Origin: Ruminococcus sp.
GTDB lineage: Bacteria; Bacillota; Clostridia; Oscillospirales; Acutalibacteraceae
Length of the DNA stretch: 6,489 bases
Direction: 5' to 3'
Assembly (NCBI GenBank): GCA_017502425.1
Contig: JAFVVB010000115.1
Span: forward strand, 1 to 6,489
Every line of letters begins with the position of its first letter. The first letter of the stretch is position 1. The notes beneath the pieces were generated by a model. That model did not search any database. It was not told the DNA's origin and saw only the letters and a program-made list of their open reading frames with translations. Made by a program: the position numbers and the translations under genes. Shown here one piece after another: positions 5,246-6,489 of the stretch.

Positions 5246-5872
5246 TTACTTAGAGTACAACTCAACGATGAGTGTTTCATCGACGTCGAGGTCAATTTCG
5301 TCACGCTGTGCAATAGCAACTACTTTGCCCTCGTATGCACCCTGTGCAACTTCGAGATATTTTGGAACAGGTCTGGATGCGTTAGCTTCCATAACTGCTT
5401 TGAATTTTTCACTTGAACGGCTACCATCAGCGATAGCAATAACTTCGCCCGGTCTTGTTAAGTATGATGGAATGTTAACTCTCTTGCCATTTACTGTGAA
5501 GTGACCGTGTGAAACGAGCTGTCTAGCTTCAGCGTGTGATGAAGCCCAACCCATTTTATAAACTGTGTTATCAAGACGGCTCTCTAAGATAGCGAGTAAA
5601 GCCTCACCGGTTTTACCATCTCTCTTTTCTGCTAAGCCATAGTACTTTCTGAACTGGCTCTCGAGTACACCGTAGTAACGCTTTGTCATCTGTTTAGCTC
5701 TAAGCTGAAGACCGTACTCTGAGTTTTTCTTACGGCCCTGACCGTGCTGACCAGGTGCGTAAGCTCTACGTGCAATTGCACACTTGTCTGAATAGCATCT
5801 CTCGCCTTTTAAGAAGAGCTTTTTGCCCTCTCTGCGGCACTGTCTGCATACAGCTCCTGTATATCTAGCCAT
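5246..5872 (-). CDS. rpsD: 30S ribosomal protein S4
   Basis: S4 is a primary 16S rRNA binding protein that nucleates assembly of the small subunit 5' domain and helps form the mRNA entry site. The 208-residue product is full length. The N-terminal region has four cysteines, C9, C12, C26 and C31, matching the zinc-binding (C+) form of S4. Next come YAPGQHGQGRKK (38-49) and the helical LESQFRKYYGLAEK (70-83). The S4 RNA-binding domain (about 97-160) contains SRLDN (98-102), ARQLVSHGHFTVNGKRVNIP (116-135) and RPGEVIAI (140-147). AGGAGGT lies nine bases upstream of the ATG. It sits 23 bases after rpsK, as in E. coli and most clostridia; Bacillus instead has it as a separate gene. S4 is a known feedback regulator in several bacteria, but no regulatory structure is evident here. 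Confidence 0.98.
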   Translation of the reverse strand: MARYTGAVCRQCRREGKKLFLKGERCYSDKCAIARRAYAPGQHGQGRKKNSEYGLQLRAKQMTKRYYGVLESQFRKYYGLAEKRDGKTGEALLAILESRLDNTVYKMGWASSHAEARQLVSHGHFTVNGKRVNIPSYLTRPGEVIAIADGSRSSEKFKAVMEANASRPVPKYLEVAQGAYEGKVVAIAQRDEIDLDVDETLIVELYSK

Positions 5873-5895
5873 AGATAATTTACCTCCTATTTCTT

Positions 5896-6294
5896 TTAGA
5901 CACGTCTTCTATTTGGAGGACGACATCCGTTGTGAGGAATTGGAGTAACGTCTTTGATCATTGTTACTTCAAGACCTGCTGTCTGTAATGCTCTGATAGC
6001 TGCCTCACGGCCCTGACCAGGACCTTTAACGAAAACTTCTACTGACTTGAGGCCGTGCTCCATAGCAGCTTTTGCTGCTGTTTCAGCTGCTGACTGAGCA
6101 GCGAATGGAGTAGATTTTCTTGAGCCTCTGAAGCCGAGCTCGCCAGCACTTGCCCATGAAATCGCATTACCCTGTGTATCAGAAATAGTAACGATTGTGT
6201 TGTTAAATGTTGACTGAATATGTGCGCTGCCCTTTTCGATATTTTTTCTCTCACGGCGGCGACGGATAGCCTTCTTAGCTGTTTTAACTGCCAT
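5896..6294 (-). CDS. rpsK: 30S ribosomal protein S11
   Basis: S11 sits on the platform of the small subunit, near the mRNA exit and the E site. The product has 132 residues, normal for the family. Recognisable stretches are a basic N-terminus RRRRERKNIEKG (11-22), HIQSTFNNTIVTISD (25-39), ISWASAGELGFRGSRKSTPF (45-64), AAQSAAETAAKAAMEHG (65-81), the glycine-rich VKGPGQGREAAIRAL (89-103), and the C-terminal signature VTPIPHNGCRPPNRRRV (116-132). Asn128 stands where Lys is common, a small oddity next to the otherwise standard signature. GGGAGGG (6309-6303) precedes the ATG by eight bases and abuts the rpsM stop codon; the gap to rpsM is 15 bases, so translation of the two is probably coupled. 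Confidence 0.98.
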   Translation of the reverse strand: MAVKTAKKAIRRRRERKNIEKGSAHIQSTFNNTIVTISDTQGNAISWASAGELGFRGSRKSTPFAAQSAAETAAKAAMEHGLKSVEVFVKGPGQGREAAIRALQTAGLEVTMIKDVTPIPHNGCRPPNRRRV

Positions 6295-6309
6295 TTATTT
6301 AGCCCTCCC

Positions 6310-6489
6310 TTACTTCTTCTTGTTGGCCATGGTCTTACGTGGGCCTTTACGGGTACGAGCGTTAGTCTTTGAACGCTGACCTCTTACAGGCAGGTTCTTT
6401 CTGTGACGAACACCACGGTAGCTGCCGATTTCGATAAGTCTTTTGATATCAAAAGCTACATCTCTTCTGAGGTCACCCTCAACACGACA
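6310..6489 (-). CDS. rpsM: 30S ribosomal protein S13, C-terminal part (5' end outside window)
   Basis: The last 59 codons and stop of rpsM are present. I translated the minus strand directly: the fragment begins CRVEGDLRRDVAFDIKRL and continues EIGSYRGVRHRKNLPVRGQR, SKTNARTRKGPRKT and MANKKK before TAA. These are the standard S13 C-terminal motifs. The basic tail contacts 16S rRNA and reaches towards the P-site tRNA in the head of the small subunit. It is interrupted only by the window edge, with no sign of a frameshift. It is the first visible gene of this operon end, directly upstream of rpsK. Confidence 0.97.
   Translation of the reverse strand, partial: CRVEGDLRRDVAFDIKRLIEIGSYRGVRHRKNLPVRGQRSKTNARTRKGPRKTMANKKK

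Noticed and set aside
6039..6254. Second minus-strand frame inside rpsK
   Set aside because: It is an out-of-frame shadow of S11; the S11 frame is complete and has the ribosome binding site.

Overview
The window looks like chromosomal DNA from a low-to-moderate GC member of the Clostridia (Firmicutes), most plausibly a gut Ruminococcaceae/Oscillospiraceae relative. The support is strong AGGAGG-type ribosome binding sites, the gene order rpsM-rpsK-rpsD-rpoA-rplQ, a 317-residue alpha subunit with a Gram-positive-style C-terminal domain, a four-cysteine zinc-type S4, and several small LxxC-type lipoproteins. The family-level placement is inference.

Right half (about 3780-6489, minus strand): the 3' end of the large ribosomal protein cluster, the 'alpha operon'. 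Reading leftwards it holds the C-terminal 59 codons of rpsM (S13, cut by the window edge), rpsK (S11), rpsD (S4), rpoA (RNA polymerase alpha) and rplQ (L17). It ends at a 12-bp perfect hairpin terminator that also serves the convergent gene on the other side.

Middle (about 1370-3771): a plus-strand gene for a ketopantoate-reductase-family (PanE/ApbA) oxidoreductase. A 129-bp divergent promoter region separates it from a minus-strand pair of paralogous small lipoproteins of unknown function. The pair ends at a bidirectional terminator shared with a plus-strand lipoprotein gene.

Left part (1-1352): two nearly identical tandem copies (205-bp period, 2 differences in 181 aligned bases) of a non-coding unit. 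Each copy carries two stable hairpins, one a long helix with a GGC bulge, followed by a plus-strand rho-independent terminator. This looks like a duplicated structured RNA or a dispersed terminator-bearing repeat, and I do not recognise the family. Immediately downstream, an extended -10 promoter drives a probable two-gene operon: a 136-residue Cys-rich cytoplasmic protein of unknown function and a 155-residue lipoprotein of unknown function.

The most unusual part is 1-1352. The ribosomal/RNA polymerase half is conventional. No tRNA, rRNA, CRISPR array, insertion sequence or phage gene was seen.
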